From Roseibium aggregatum IAM 12614 (GTDB lineage Bacteria > Pseudomonadota > Alphaproteobacteria > Rhizobiales > Stappiaceae): a stretch of 64,000 bases of DNA. The stretch covers positions 124,001 to 188,000 of the forward strand of contig NZ_AAUW01000003.1 in assembly GCF_000168975.1 (NCBI RefSeq). The letters run 5' to 3'. The position numbers were made by a program, and so were the translations under genes. Positions 8,579-16,703 of this stretch are shown piece by piece. The notes beneath the pieces were generated by a model. It ran no database searches. It had not been told where the DNA came from and saw only the letters and a list, made by a program, of their open reading frames with translations. Within the stretch, counting starts at the first letter, position 1, and every line of letters begins with the position of its first letter.

Positions 8579-9148
8579 TCAGGCGGGGATCAGTGTTTCG
8601 GCAATGGCCTTCGCGGTTCTGGAGGCCGCCGGCATGCCGCGCACCTGGGCGGTGGCGATGGCGCCTTCCTTCAAAAGGGCGAGTTGCTCGGCAAGTGCCG
8701 CGGGATCTTCCGCGCCCGCCTGCCGGCAAAGCGGTTCCAGATAATCGACGATCCTCTGCTTGTGCTCGGCCGCGGTGCGGTGGATCGGATGCTGATGGTC
8801 GCCGAATTCACTCGCCGCGTTGATGAAGGCGCAGCCGTTGAAGCCGAGCCCCTTGAAGGCGCGGCCATTGAACCACTCCTCCAGCGCGTCGAACATGGCC
8901 AGAAGCCGCTCCCTCGGGTGAGGTGAGGCTTTTTCCATTTCGCTCATCAGCCAGTTGCGGAACTGCTCGTCCCGGCGGTTGAGCGCGGCCAGGATAAGCT
9001 CCTCCTTCGAGCGGAAGTGCTTGTAGAGCGTCATCTTGGCCACCCCCGCTTCGGCGAGGATCTTGTCTATTCCGGTCGCATTGAACCCGCGGGTGTAGAA
9101 CAGCCTGAGGGCCGTATCCACGAGTTCGTCTCGGCGTGATTGCACCAT
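8579..9148 (-). CDS. TetR/AcrR family transcriptional regulator
   Basis: A 189-residue repressor. The DNA-binding part is residues about 5-52 (DTALRLFYTRGFNATGIDKI then LAEAGVAKMTLYKHFRSKEE). The ligand domain carries the GFNGCAFINAASEFGDHQHP stretch typical of the YxaF/LmrA-like TetR branch. It is divergent from the small ORF and AraC gene at 9305. Two nearly identical 20-base palindromes, at 9158-9177 and 9242-9261, lie in the 156-base gap, one just ahead of each start, which points to control of both directions by this protein. Confidence 0.92.
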   Translation of the reverse strand: MVQSRRDELVDTALRLFYTRGFNATGIDKILAEAGVAKMTLYKHFRSKEELILAALNRRDEQFRNWLMSEMEKASPHPRERLLAMFDALEEWFNGRAFKGLGFNGCAFINAASEFGDHQHPIHRTAAEHKQRIVDYLEPLCRQAGAEDPAALAEQLALLKEGAIATAQVRGMPAASRTAKAIAETLIPA

Positions 9149-9157
9149 TATCTCCCT

Positions 9158-9177
9158 ATACAGACAGGTTTGTCTAT
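9158..9177. promoter_or_regulatory. TetR operator 1
   Basis: ATACAGACAGGTTTGTCTAT with core AGACA-N4-TGTCT, ten bases upstream of the TetR start at 9148. It equals the reverse complement of operator 2 except for one base. Confidence 0.75.
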
Positions 9178-9241
9178 TTTCCTATCTTATTCGCCCCCTT
9201 CCCGTCCATCCTCACACTAGGCTATCACAGGATATTGACAG

Positions 9242-9261
9242 ATAGACAGACCTGTCTGTAT
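9242..9261. promoter_or_regulatory. TetR operator 2
   Basis: ATAGACAGACCTGTCTGTAT with core AGACA-N4-TGTCT, 43 bases upstream of the small ORF at 9305. It is the inverted copy of operator 1 with a single mismatch, so a single dimeric regulator should bind both. Confidence 0.75.
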
Positions 9262-9304
9262 AAATTCCTTAACGTCACGATTTGGATTAAGGGAGGGAGT
9301 GGTC

Positions 9305-9478
9305 ATGTCCGGAAATGAGATCGCGGTACACGCCCTTGCCGGAACCGGCATTCATCTCGAACACCAAACCTATTGCGCCTGCGGGGAAGCCACCACCGGA
9401 CCTGGCGCCAGCGCGCGCTTTTCAACGGTGCGGGGTTCAAATTTTGCCTTGGTGCATCCCGCAGCACAAGGGGGCTGA
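9305..9478 (+). CDS. Small ORF (57 codons) between TetR operator and AraC gene
   Basis: ATG 9305 is preceded by a very strong purine-rich site (GGGAGGGAG, 9291-9299) and the frame runs 57 codons to TGA 9478, two bases before the AraC start at 9481. The product is soluble, with YCACGEATTGPGASARFSTV in the middle (one Cys-x-Cys pair) and no membrane segment. The strong start signal and the tight coupling to the regulator gene argue that it is translated. It could be a small effector, a translational leader for the AraC gene, or the stub of a lost gene. No family is recognised. Confidence 0.45.
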   Translation: MSGNEIAVHALAGTGIHLEHQTYCACGEATTGPGASARFSTVRGSNFALVHPAAQGG

Positions 9479-9480
9479 AG

Positions 9481-10491
9481 ATGCCCAGTGTAATTGCCTC
9501 CTTCGCACACACCATGGCCGCCACCGCCGGCCTGACCATGACAACCGACGGCAAGCTGCTCGCATCTGATGGCACCGTACGCTACGTGGTGCACACCGAG
9601 GACGGCCGGATACCGGACACGGCCCATTTCGAGTTGCTCGACTGGATCCGCAGCTGGTACCCGGACGAAGCCGGGCTGGTGTTTGCCTATGCACAGAAGA
9701 TCAAGGCAGACGATCTCGGTGTTCTGGGTCTTGCCCTGAAAACAGCACCAACCCTTCGCAACACGCTGCAGCTGATCGAGCGCTACTTCCGGCTGGTAAC
9801 CGACACGGCCGTCTATTGCCTTGAGGAAGATGGACCGCTTGCCGTCTTCTCCATTGCCGGGCAGACTTCGCCCCAGCCGATCCTGCATCTTCGCAACGAA
9901 TGTGCCCTTGCAGGCTTTGCCCACAATCTGGCCTCCCAGATCGGCCCGTGCCTGCAGATTGAGGCGGTCACCTTTCGCCATCCCTGCCGGGGCGAGGCAG
10001 AGCGCTACGAGGCATTCTTCGGCTGCCCGGTCCGCTTCGGCGCAGCGCAGGACGCCATTGTGATGCCCCGGCCGATGCTGGACCTGCCGAACCGCCTTGG
10101 CGATCAGGGCGTCTGCACCTTCCTGACGGATCACCTCGAAACGGAAATCGACGCGCTGCCGGCCGGCAGTGCCTTGACGCGCGATCTTCTGAACCGCCTG
10201 TCGAAAACCCTCAGCAGCGGCGTGCCTTCGGCAGCTGCCATCGCCCGTGATCTCGGCATGAGCGAACGCACGCTCTATCGCCGCCTGGCGGAAGAAGGGC
10301 TGACCTATCGCGACATGCTGCGCGAAGCGCAGACGAAACTGGCCCGTGAACTGCTCGCCGGCAGCAGTTGTTCCATTGCCGAAATCGCCTTTCTGACCGG
10401 TTTTTCCGAACAGAGCACCTTTACCCGCGCCTTCAAGCGCTGGGTCGGCCAGCCGCCGGCGCAATTCCGCCAGCAGGCCGCCATCGCCTGA
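9481..10491 (+). CDS. AraC family transcriptional regulator
   Basis: A 336-residue regulator. Residues about 20-210 form the arabinose-binding-like N-terminal domain of the OruR/ArgR-type branch; residues about 235-330 are the double helix-turn-helix (AIARDLGMSERTLYRRLAEE, then IAEIAFLTGFSEQSTFTRAF and KRWVGQPPAQFR). ATG 9481 is used because GGGGG lies six bases ahead; an upstream extension would overlap the small ORF. It is probably expressed with the small ORF from the promoter at operator 2, hence under TetR control. A hairpin follows at 10555. No metabolic target gene is adjacent. Confidence 0.92.
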   Translation: MPSVIASFAHTMAATAGLTMTTDGKLLASDGTVRYVVHTEDGRIPDTAHFELLDWIRSWYPDEAGLVFAYAQKIKADDLGVLGLALKTAPTLRNTLQLIERYFRLVTDTAVYCLEEDGPLAVFSIAGQTSPQPILHLRNECALAGFAHNLASQIGPCLQIEAVTFRHPCRGEAERYEAFFGCPVRFGAAQDAIVMPRPMLDLPNRLGDQGVCTFLTDHLETEIDALPAGSALTRDLLNRLSKTLSSGVPSAAAIARDLGMSERTLYRRLAEEGLTYRDMLREAQTKLARELLAGSSCSIAEIAFLTGFSEQSTFTRAFKRWVGQPPAQFRQQAAIA

Positions 10492-10554
10492 TGCCACCGG
10501 CTGCCACCAGCCTCGCATGCCCCGTTAAATCCCTCTCCTGCAGAACACGGAAAG

Positions 10555-10582
10555 ACCCGGCCAAACCTGGCCGGGTTTGGCG
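10555..10582 (+). terminator. Hairpin after the AraC gene
   Basis: A 9-bp perfect stem (ACCCGGCCA, loop AACC, TGGCCGGGT) lies 64 bases after the stop codon. It is followed by a weak T-containing tail. Confidence 0.6.
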
Positions 10583-10757
10583 TGTTTGCCTGCTTTTGGC
10601 TGGTTTCACCGGGCTTGGCAGGTAAGGCCAAAACAGTGGCAGGCCGGGCCGATACCGCAAGGCTTCTCCCGCGTATTCAAGGGTCATCGAACGACGGAGC
10701 GGATATTCCGGGCATTGTCCCACAGCGCTCCAGGGCTTTTGAGACAAGGAGCGCCTC

Positions 10758-11645
10758 ATGATTATCGAACAGATCACGGCCCGCAGTCCGGCCAGCCATG
10801 AATTTGCAACGTCGCCGCGCGCGGCAGCACGAAACCTGCCCGCCACGAGCGCCGGTGTTGCAACCGACAGCAACGCCTACGGCAGGACGCTTTCCATCGT
10901 CGCCCACGATCTGCGAGGACCGCTGGCAAACCTCTCGCTGCTGATTGAGGACATCGCCCAATACGCCATGTGGGAAGGCCAGCCCGCCATTGCCGAAAAC
11001 GCGGCGAAGGCCGACCGCATTCTCGAACATCTGACGGCCAGCCTCAGCGCCCTGGTCAGACGCGGCAGGGAAGGCCGCGATCCGCTGTCCTGCGTGCTGC
11101 GCCCAGTCGATCTGGCTCAGGTCCTGTCGCTGGCTGCCACCGTCAACCAGCCCCTTGCCCGACGTCATGCGGTCAACCTGGAGATTGAACCACTTTCGCC
11201 ATGCCTGATCTGCGGCGATGCGGAACTGTTGTTCGAGGCATTCGACAATCTCATCGGCAACGCCGTGCGCCACAGCCCTGAGAACGGGACTGTTCTTTGC
11301 ACTGTCGCCCATGACGAAGACGGCAATGTCACTGTGCGCATCAGCGACCAGGGACAGGGCTTTACCGCCGCCGATCTTGCCCGGGCGTTCCGCCCCTTTA
11401 CTCAATTATCCGCAAAAGCCGCCCGCCCCGGCCCTTCTTCCGGCCTTGGGCTTTGGATCGCCCGGCTGATTGCCGAACGCCATGGCGGCAGGATTTCCGC
11501 CCGGAACAGCGGTGGCGGCAAGGATACCGGCGCTGTTCTGACAGTGCGCCTGCCGGCCTTGCCCGCCAATGACACGAAACCGGCCTCGATCCGCCGCAAG
11601 GTTCCTGAGCGTGCCGGCAAGGCGCAGGACCTCGCCGCACTCTAA
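10758..11645 (+). CDS. Orphan soluble sensor histidine kinase
   Basis: A 295-residue kinase with no membrane segment and no recognisable sensor domain; the first 40 residues look disordered. The phospho-acceptor is His50 in SIVAHDLRGPLANL. The ATPase part has the N box (NLIGNAVRHSPENG), G1 box (ISDQGQGF) and G2 box (SSGLGLWIARLI), so all catalytic motifs are present. The Lys/Arg-rich C-terminal tail (about 270-295) is probably unstructured. No response regulator gene is adjacent, so the partner lies elsewhere. The start is ATG 10758, with AAGGAG about seven bases upstream. Confidence 0.9.
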   Translation: MIIEQITARSPASHEFATSPRAAARNLPATSAGVATDSNAYGRTLSIVAHDLRGPLANLSLLIEDIAQYAMWEGQPAIAENAAKADRILEHLTASLSALVRRGREGRDPLSCVLRPVDLAQVLSLAATVNQPLARRHAVNLEIEPLSPCLICGDAELLFEAFDNLIGNAVRHSPENGTVLCTVAHDEDGNVTVRISDQGQGFTAADLARAFRPFTQLSAKAARPGPSSGLGLWIARLIAERHGGRISARNSGGGKDTGAVLTVRLPALPANDTKPASIRRKVPERAGKAQDLAAL

Positions 11646-11828
11646 CCTCAGCTTCCGGCACCTGCGCACCGGTGCCGCCCCCCATGGAACGTGGCCCAAG
11701 CCCAACGCCGACCCGGCACCTTTGCCGGGAACGGGAAAGGTATGCCTTCGGGCAAATAGGTGACCGGCAACGGACCAGACAGCGTTTCAACGAAACGCAC
11801 CGTCCAACCCAAGCAAAGGAGACTTCAC

Positions 11829-12686
11829 ATGCACAACGAAGATGACAAGGCCTGCGGCTGCTGCGCAACGCCGGAAACGGTCGACCACGCCCGCCGCCGC
11901 CTGCTTGCAGGTGCTGCGGGTGCGGCAACGGCAGGAGCCGTCGCCATGGCCACTGGCTCGGCAACCGCTGCAACCGAAGAAGCCCGCGCCCTTTATGCCG
12001 ATCCGGAAAAACCGGGCCTGCCGCAGATCGACATGGAGATTGCTGCCGGACGCACCGCGCTCGTCGTCACCGATCCGCAGATCGACTTCCTGTCCGAAGA
12101 TGGCGTCACCTGGGGTGTCGTTGGCGAAAGCGTCACCGAGCAAGGCACGGTCGACAACATCGAACGCCTGTTCAAGGCGGCGAAGGCCGCATCGATGCCG
12201 GTGTTCATCTCGCCCCACTACTACTATCCGCACGACCACAAATGGCAGTTCGAGGGCACCCTGGAAAAGACCATGCATTCCATCGGCATGTTCGATCGCC
12301 CGGGCCCGCTTTCCCTGGAAAACTTCGAAGGTTCCGGCGCCGACTGGATGCCGCAGTACAAGAAATACATCGAGGACGGCGAAACCGTCATCTGCTCGCC
12401 GCACAAGGTCTACAGCCCGGCGCAGAACGACTTGAACCTGCAGCTGCGCAAGCGCGGCATCGACAAGGTGATCCTGGCCGGCATGTCCGCAAACCTGTGC
12501 ACGCAGGCCCATCTTTATGAACTGCTGGAACTCGGCTTCGAAGTGGCGGTGGTTCGCGATGCGACCGCAGGCGCCAAGGTGCCGGAAGGCGACGGTTATC
12601 TCGCCGCCATCATCAATTTCCGCATGGTCGCCAATGGCGTCTGGTGGACCGACGACGCGGTCGAACGCATCGCCCGTTCCGCCTGA
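11829..12686 (+). CDS. Tat-exported isochorismatase-family cysteine hydrolase
   Basis: A 285-residue hydrolase. ATG 11829 follows AAGGAG. The N-terminus carries ACGCC at residues 8-12, then an RRR at 22-24 and a hydrophobic Ala/Gly stretch to about 48, a plausible twin-arginine signal. The catalytic triad is visible: Asp82 (VVTDPQIDF), Lys193 (SPHKVYS) and Cys224 (GMSANLCTQ). Family members hydrolyse amides or vinyl ethers; the substrate here cannot be told. Most family members are cytosolic, so export is notable. It is followed after 52 bases by a secreted YHS-domain protein, likely co-transcribed. Confidence 0.88.
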   Translation: MHNEDDKACGCCATPETVDHARRRLLAGAAGAATAGAVAMATGSATAATEEARALYADPEKPGLPQIDMEIAAGRTALVVTDPQIDFLSEDGVTWGVVGESVTEQGTVDNIERLFKAAKAASMPVFISPHYYYPHDHKWQFEGTLEKTMHSIGMFDRPGPLSLENFEGSGADWMPQYKKYIEDGETVICSPHKVYSPAQNDLNLQLRKRGIDKVILAGMSANLCTQAHLYELLELGFEVAVVRDATAGAKVPEGDGYLAAIINFRMVANGVWWTDDAVERIARSA

Positions 12687-12738
12687 CCGGCAACTCTCCT
12701 CCAGACCGACTTACCCAACCCAAGACTGGATCAAACCG

Positions 12739-13218
12739 ATGAAACTCAAATTTGCCCTTCCGGCCCTGGCCGCAGCCCTTGTTCTGTCCACCGCCGCCCT
12801 TGCCGCAGATGAATACAACGTCGCCAACGGCCTGACGCTCAACGGCAACCCGCTCGGCATGCACGGCATCGACCCGGTGTCGATGTTCGCAGGCAACGCA
12901 CCGGGCGCGGGCGATGCCGTCTACACCTCCAGCCATGACGGCGTCGATTATTACTTCGCCACGGCCGAAACCAAGGAACAGTTCGACGCTGCGCCGGAAA
13001 GCTTCCTGCCGCAGTTCGGCGGCTTCTGCGCCTTCGGCATCTATGTCGGCAAGAAACTCGACGGTGACGTCCGATTTGCCGATATCGTCGACGGCAAACT
13101 GTACCTCTTCGTCAATGCCGTCATCTTCGACAAGTACCTGCAGCAGAAGGACGAGGTTCTCGCCGGCGCCTACGCCAAATGGCCGGAAATCCGCGAGACC
13201 GCGATCAGCGATCTCTGA
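12739..13218 (+). CDS. Secreted YHS domain-containing protein
   Basis: A 159-residue protein with a signal peptide (residues 1-22, LAAALVLSTAALAADE). The mature part holds a YHS-like domain: GIDPVSMF near the start, VDYYFATAETKEQFDAAPES in the middle and the FGGFCAFGIYVGKK loop. YHS domains are small metal- or cofactor-linked modules; no function is established for this exported form. It probably shares a transcript with the hydrolase upstream, and a strong hairpin follows at 13239. Confidence 0.85.
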   Translation: MKLKFALPALAAALVLSTAALAADEYNVANGLTLNGNPLGMHGIDPVSMFAGNAPGAGDAVYTSSHDGVDYYFATAETKEQFDAAPESFLPQFGGFCAFGIYVGKKLDGDVRFADIVDGKLYLFVNAVIFDKYLQQKDEVLAGAYAKWPEIRETAISDL

Positions 13219-13238
13219 TCATACCTTGCCCCGCCGAA

Positions 13239-13267
13239 AGAACGAGCCCCTCACCGGGGCTCGTTCT
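13239..13267. terminator. Bidirectional-type hairpin between converging genes
   Basis: A perfect 12-bp stem (AGAACGAGCCCC, loop TCACC, GGGGCTCGTTCT) sits between the YHS gene and the converging GGDEF gene, well placed to end both transcripts. T-runs are short on both sides. Confidence 0.75.
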
Positions 13268-13302
13268 GCGTGGAAGCAAGTCCGAGATCGACAGCGCACC
13301 GG

Positions 13303-14838
13303 CTAGCTCGCAGCGCGCAGCCTGAAAGCTTCATATGTCAGAACGTTCACGCCGCTCTTCTTGGCTTCATACATGGCCTGGTCGGCATGTGTGATCAGTG
13401 ACTTGGCGTCATCCGCATCATCGGGATAGAAGGAAACGCCGATGCTGATGCCGATGTTGATCTGGTTGCCCTTGATGTCCATCGGCCTGGAGACTTCCCG
13501 GTAAATGCGCTCAGCGCAGGCCAGAACGTCCTTTTCCTGGGCGTAGTCGCTGATAATCACCGCAAACTCATCACCGCCGATCCGTGTCACCACATCCCCG
13601 TCGCGCGTGCAGCGCTTGATGGTGGAGGCAACAACCTGCAGCAGTGCGTCTCCCACTGGATGCCCGTGGCGGTCGTTGACCGGTTTGAAGGTGTCCAGAT
13701 CCAGCATCATCAGCGCGAACTTGCGGTTTTCCCGGTCCGCAATGGCAATACTCTCCGCAAGGCTCTGGCTGAAATGCGCCCTGTTCGAAAGCCCGGTCAG
13801 ATGATCCGTCATCGCCAGGCGCCGGACGGCCTCTTCCGTCTTTTTCAGGCGTGTGATGTCTGTGTGTGTTCCCGACATGCGCAAGGGCTTGCCGTCCTTG
13901 GTCCATTCGACCACACGCCCCCTGTCGAGCACCCAGACCCACCTGCCTTCCTTGTGGTGCATGCGGATTTCATTGTCATAGGATTCCCGCACGCCGGAGA
14001 GCACTTCAGCCAGGATCTGCTCCGATTTTTCTACGTCTTCCGGGTGGGTCAGCTTCCGCCAGGTTTCCGTACTGACAGGTTGCAGCTCTGCCAGCGTATA
14101 GCCGACGATTTCAGCCCAGCGTTCGTTGTAGATCGCCTCTTCGGTCTGAACGTTGCGCTCCCAGGTCCCCACGTTGGTTCCGAAGATGATCTCCCGCAAA
14201 CGCTGCTCCGAGGACTGCAGCCGCTTGTGTGCGGTATGCCGCTCAAGCAGCAGGAAACAGACGACGACAAACGACAGTCCGAGCGTGCCGACCACCCCGA
14301 GCATCCACTGGTTACGGGCGTGATAGACAGAGGAGAGTTCCGCGCTCTTGCTGTCGACCATCTCTTCAAGGCGGTTCTTGTAGTGCCAGAGTTCCTCCTG
14401 CCGCTCGCGGTCGGCCGAGATGTCGTGCACCACGGAAAGCAGGGCCTTCCTGCCGTCATAGTCGACCGGCGTCGAATGAACTTCCACACTCCGGATGGAA
14501 CCATTCGCCAGCTTGTGGCGGAAGATGAAGAAATTGCGGTGCTCGCTCCTGGCAAGCTGGCGCTCGGCTTCAACCTGTTCGGGGGTCAGCTGATTGATAT
14601 CCTGAATGGACATGCTGCGCAGGGTGTCCCGGTCGAACCCGTAGAACCGTGCCGCTGCGTTGTTGGCATCGAGAATGTCGCCGGTTTCGGGATCGATGAG
14701 CATCATTGTTGCGCTGTGGCGCAGGAAAAACTGCTCATAGGACAAGGCGGCCTCTTCAGCCTGAGCGGGCATGACTAGCCAAGACAAGCAGACAAAGAGC
14801 GCCGATGCGAACAGTCTTCTCCAAAGTGTCGTCAACAT
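13303..14838 (-). CDS. Membrane PAS-GGDEF diguanylate cyclase
   Basis: A 511-residue enzyme that should make cyclic di-GMP. Domains in order are a signal peptide (1-27), a periplasmic PAS-like region (about 30-145), a helix and membrane segment (179-198), a cytosolic PAS/PAC domain (about 210-335, ending GTHTDITRLKKTEE), and the GGDEF domain (about 340-505). The catalytic GGDEF is intact at 421-425 and the inhibitory I-site RxxD is present at 412-415, so product inhibition is expected. No EAL domain follows. It is a single-gene unit converging with the YHS gene. Its placement close to a flagellar locus is consistent with motility control but not proof. Confidence 0.93.
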   Translation of the reverse strand: MLTTLWRRLFASALFVCLSWLVMPAQAEEAALSYEQFFLRHSATMMLIDPETGDILDANNAAARFYGFDRDTLRSMSIQDINQLTPEQVEAERQLARSEHRNFFIFRHKLANGSIRSVEVHSTPVDYDGRKALLSVVHDISADRERQEELWHYKNRLEEMVDSKSAELSSVYHARNQWMLGVVGTLGLSFVVVCFLLLERHTAHKRLQSSEQRLREIIFGTNVGTWERNVQTEEAIYNERWAEIVGYTLAELQPVSTETWRKLTHPEDVEKSEQILAEVLSGVRESYDNEIRMHHKEGRWVWVLDRGRVVEWTKDGKPLRMSGTHTDITRLKKTEEAVRRLAMTDHLTGLSNRAHFSQSLAESIAIADRENRKFALMMLDLDTFKPVNDRHGHPVGDALLQVVASTIKRCTRDGDVVTRIGGDEFAVIISDYAQEKDVLACAERIYREVSRPMDIKGNQINIGISIGVSFYPDDADDAKSLITHADQAMYEAKKSGVNVLTYEAFRLRAAS

Positions 14839-15026
14839 TTACCGCCTTTTTCTGCAGTTAAACGTTCACATGTTAAATTTTGGACAACAAAAAATTCGCA
14901 ATTGATCAATTTCCGCAACGACATCCGCCTCGGCATTCCCTTAAGGAAATCAAAACAACTGTCGAACTGCCGTATTCCCGTCCTACTCCGTGGTTATGCC
15001 CTCTTCATGTTGTTCGGAGGTCTCAC

Positions 15027-15731
15027 ATGAAGCGGCGTACATTCCTGATAGGGGCCGGATTACTGGCGTCAGGCGGCGCTTACGCGGCTTACACCACGCC
15101 TCTCTACCGGCTTGAAACCGGTCTGAAGCTGGTTGGTACGGCGCTTGCCGGACCTTCCTCACCGCCCCCGCCCGAACCAGGGGAGAATGGTTTCGCCAAG
15201 CCCGATGCATGGGCCGAACACCTGATCGCGGCGGCAGAAAGCCAGATCGGCGTCACGGTGATCTACGACCCGGCCTACATCTCGCTGCCATTTCCCAATG
15301 GCGACCTTCCGCGTGAACGTGGCGTGTGCACCGACGTCGTTGTCAGGGCCTACCGCGACGCCTTTGGCTATGATCTCCAGGCGGCGGTCAATGCGGACAT
15401 GAGGTCGAATTTTTCAGCTTATCCCAAAATCTGGGGCCTCAAGCAGCCGGACAGGAACATCGACCACCGGCGCGTGCCCAATCTGCAGGCCTTCTTCAGG
15501 CGGCAGGGCGCGGCGCTTCCTGTTACGGAAATTGCCAAGGACTACCAGCCCGGCGACATCGTCTCCCAGATGCTGCCCGGCAACCTGCCGCATATCGCCA
15601 TCGTCAGCCACCGTGCTTCCCGTGACGGCCAGAGGCCCATGCTGGTTCACAACATCGGCGCGGGTACTCAGCTTGAAGACAGGCTCTTTGATTTTCAGAT
15701 CACCGGCCACTACAGGTACAAGGCAGCCTGA
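15027..15731 (+). CDS. DUF1287 exported protein
   Basis: A 234-residue protein starting at ATG 15027, behind CGGAGG. The N-terminus (MKRRTFLIGAGLLASGGAY) has a twin-arginine-like signal. The body matches the DUF1287 layout: YDPAYISLPFPNGDLPRERG, then VCTDVVVRAYRDAFGYDLQ, and later YQPGDIVSQMLPGNLPHIAI. The conserved Cys in GVCTDV with downstream His (LPHIAIVS) recalls NlpC/P60-like hydrolases, so a peptidase or amidase role in the envelope is possible; this is inference from the pattern. It stands alone, divergent from the diguanylate cyclase and converging on the protease gene. Confidence 0.85.
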   Translation: MKRRTFLIGAGLLASGGAYAAYTTPLYRLETGLKLVGTALAGPSSPPPPEPGENGFAKPDAWAEHLIAAAESQIGVTVIYDPAYISLPFPNGDLPRERGVCTDVVVRAYRDAFGYDLQAAVNADMRSNFSAYPKIWGLKQPDRNIDHRRVPNLQAFFRRQGAALPVTEIAKDYQPGDIVSQMLPGNLPHIAIVSHRASRDGQRPMLVHNIGAGTQLEDRLFDFQITGHYRYKAA

Positions 15732-15747
15732 CGGTGCCGGGTCCTCT

Positions 15748-16473
15748 TTAACTTTCGGTCAAGGTCATCAGAATATCGGCATACCAGGCGCAGTTGAGGC
15801 CCAGCGCTTCGTCCAGCACGAGGTCACGGGTGCCGACGTCAAGGCGCGCCGAGTGAACGCCGAGCAATTTCCACGTCAATTCGCCAGGCGCCCCCTCGCC
15901 GTCGCGCATGACCACCGGTGCCCCACTCGTGCCGCGGTGCGTGCGGCCATCGGTCAGAAAATAACCCATGCCCTGAAAGCGAAAGCCGAAGGACGAGGCC
16001 ACGATCGCATGACGGACCACCGGCATGTGATGCAGCGTGTCATGAAATCCGAGCGGAAAACCGACAACCAGAATGGATGACCCGATCTCCACATGGTCTT
16101 CAGGGGCGCTGAGGTGTTCCGGTCCAAAGGCCCGGTAGAGGATCTTTTCAGGCAAGGCTGACCGGTTGATCTCGATCACGGCGACATCGATATCGCCCGC
16201 CGTATCTCCTCCCTGGCGCCAGAGGCTCTTGCCGTCCCGGAAAAGCGGGATCGAAAAGCCGATGGACTTGGCAAGGTTCTCAGGATCGTTGTGCAGCTCG
16301 ATTTCGATCCGGGACGGGTGGTGCCCGCTGGCCTCATCCACCATGACATGCCGGCTGGTGACTAGAAACAGGCGCCCGTCACGCTCGAAAAAGAAGCTGC
16401 TGGCATTTGTCAGATAGGTCTGGTCGTCAAATGTGGAAATGCGGGGGGAGGTCAAAAGGAGAGCGTCGATCAT
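15748..16473 (-). CDS. Trypsin-like serine protease family protein
   Basis: A 241-residue protein with the chymotrypsin-fold triad in order: His42 (VTSRHVMVD), Asp96 (GDIDVAVIEI) and Ser183 (HRGTSGAPVV). It lacks a signal peptide and PDZ domain, so it is not a DegP-type protease and probably acts in the cytosol. The stop lies 17 bases from the converging DUF1287 stop. The upstream 230 bases to the LysR gene carry no gene. The substrate is unknown. Confidence 0.85.
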   Translation of the reverse strand: MIDALLLTSPRISTFDDQTYLTNASSFFFERDGRLFLVTSRHVMVDEASGHHPSRIEIELHNDPENLAKSIGFSIPLFRDGKSLWRQGGDTAGDIDVAVIEINRSALPEKILYRAFGPEHLSAPEDHVEIGSSILVVGFPLGFHDTLHHMPVVRHAIVASSFGFRFQGMGYFLTDGRTHRGTSGAPVVMRDGEGAPGELTWKLLGVHSARLDVGTRDLVLDEALGLNCAWYADILMTLTES

Positions 16474-16703
16474 CGTCAGTAGGATCTCTTGAAAAGAGGA
16501 AAGCCCTGCCGCGGATCGACAGACTGCTTGTCAAACCACCATAGGGCAGTCCCGGGTAAACAATAGAGCCGCGTGGTTTGTTCCGCGCAAGTTGTGCGCC
16601 CAAATCGGAAAAGCTCAGGGAGTTGCTGCAGAGCCTGTCTCTTCTGGGGTCTGCCCAGTTTGCAGGCTGAAAAAGTGCGCCTTCGTCTGTGCAATGGCGG
16701 AGG

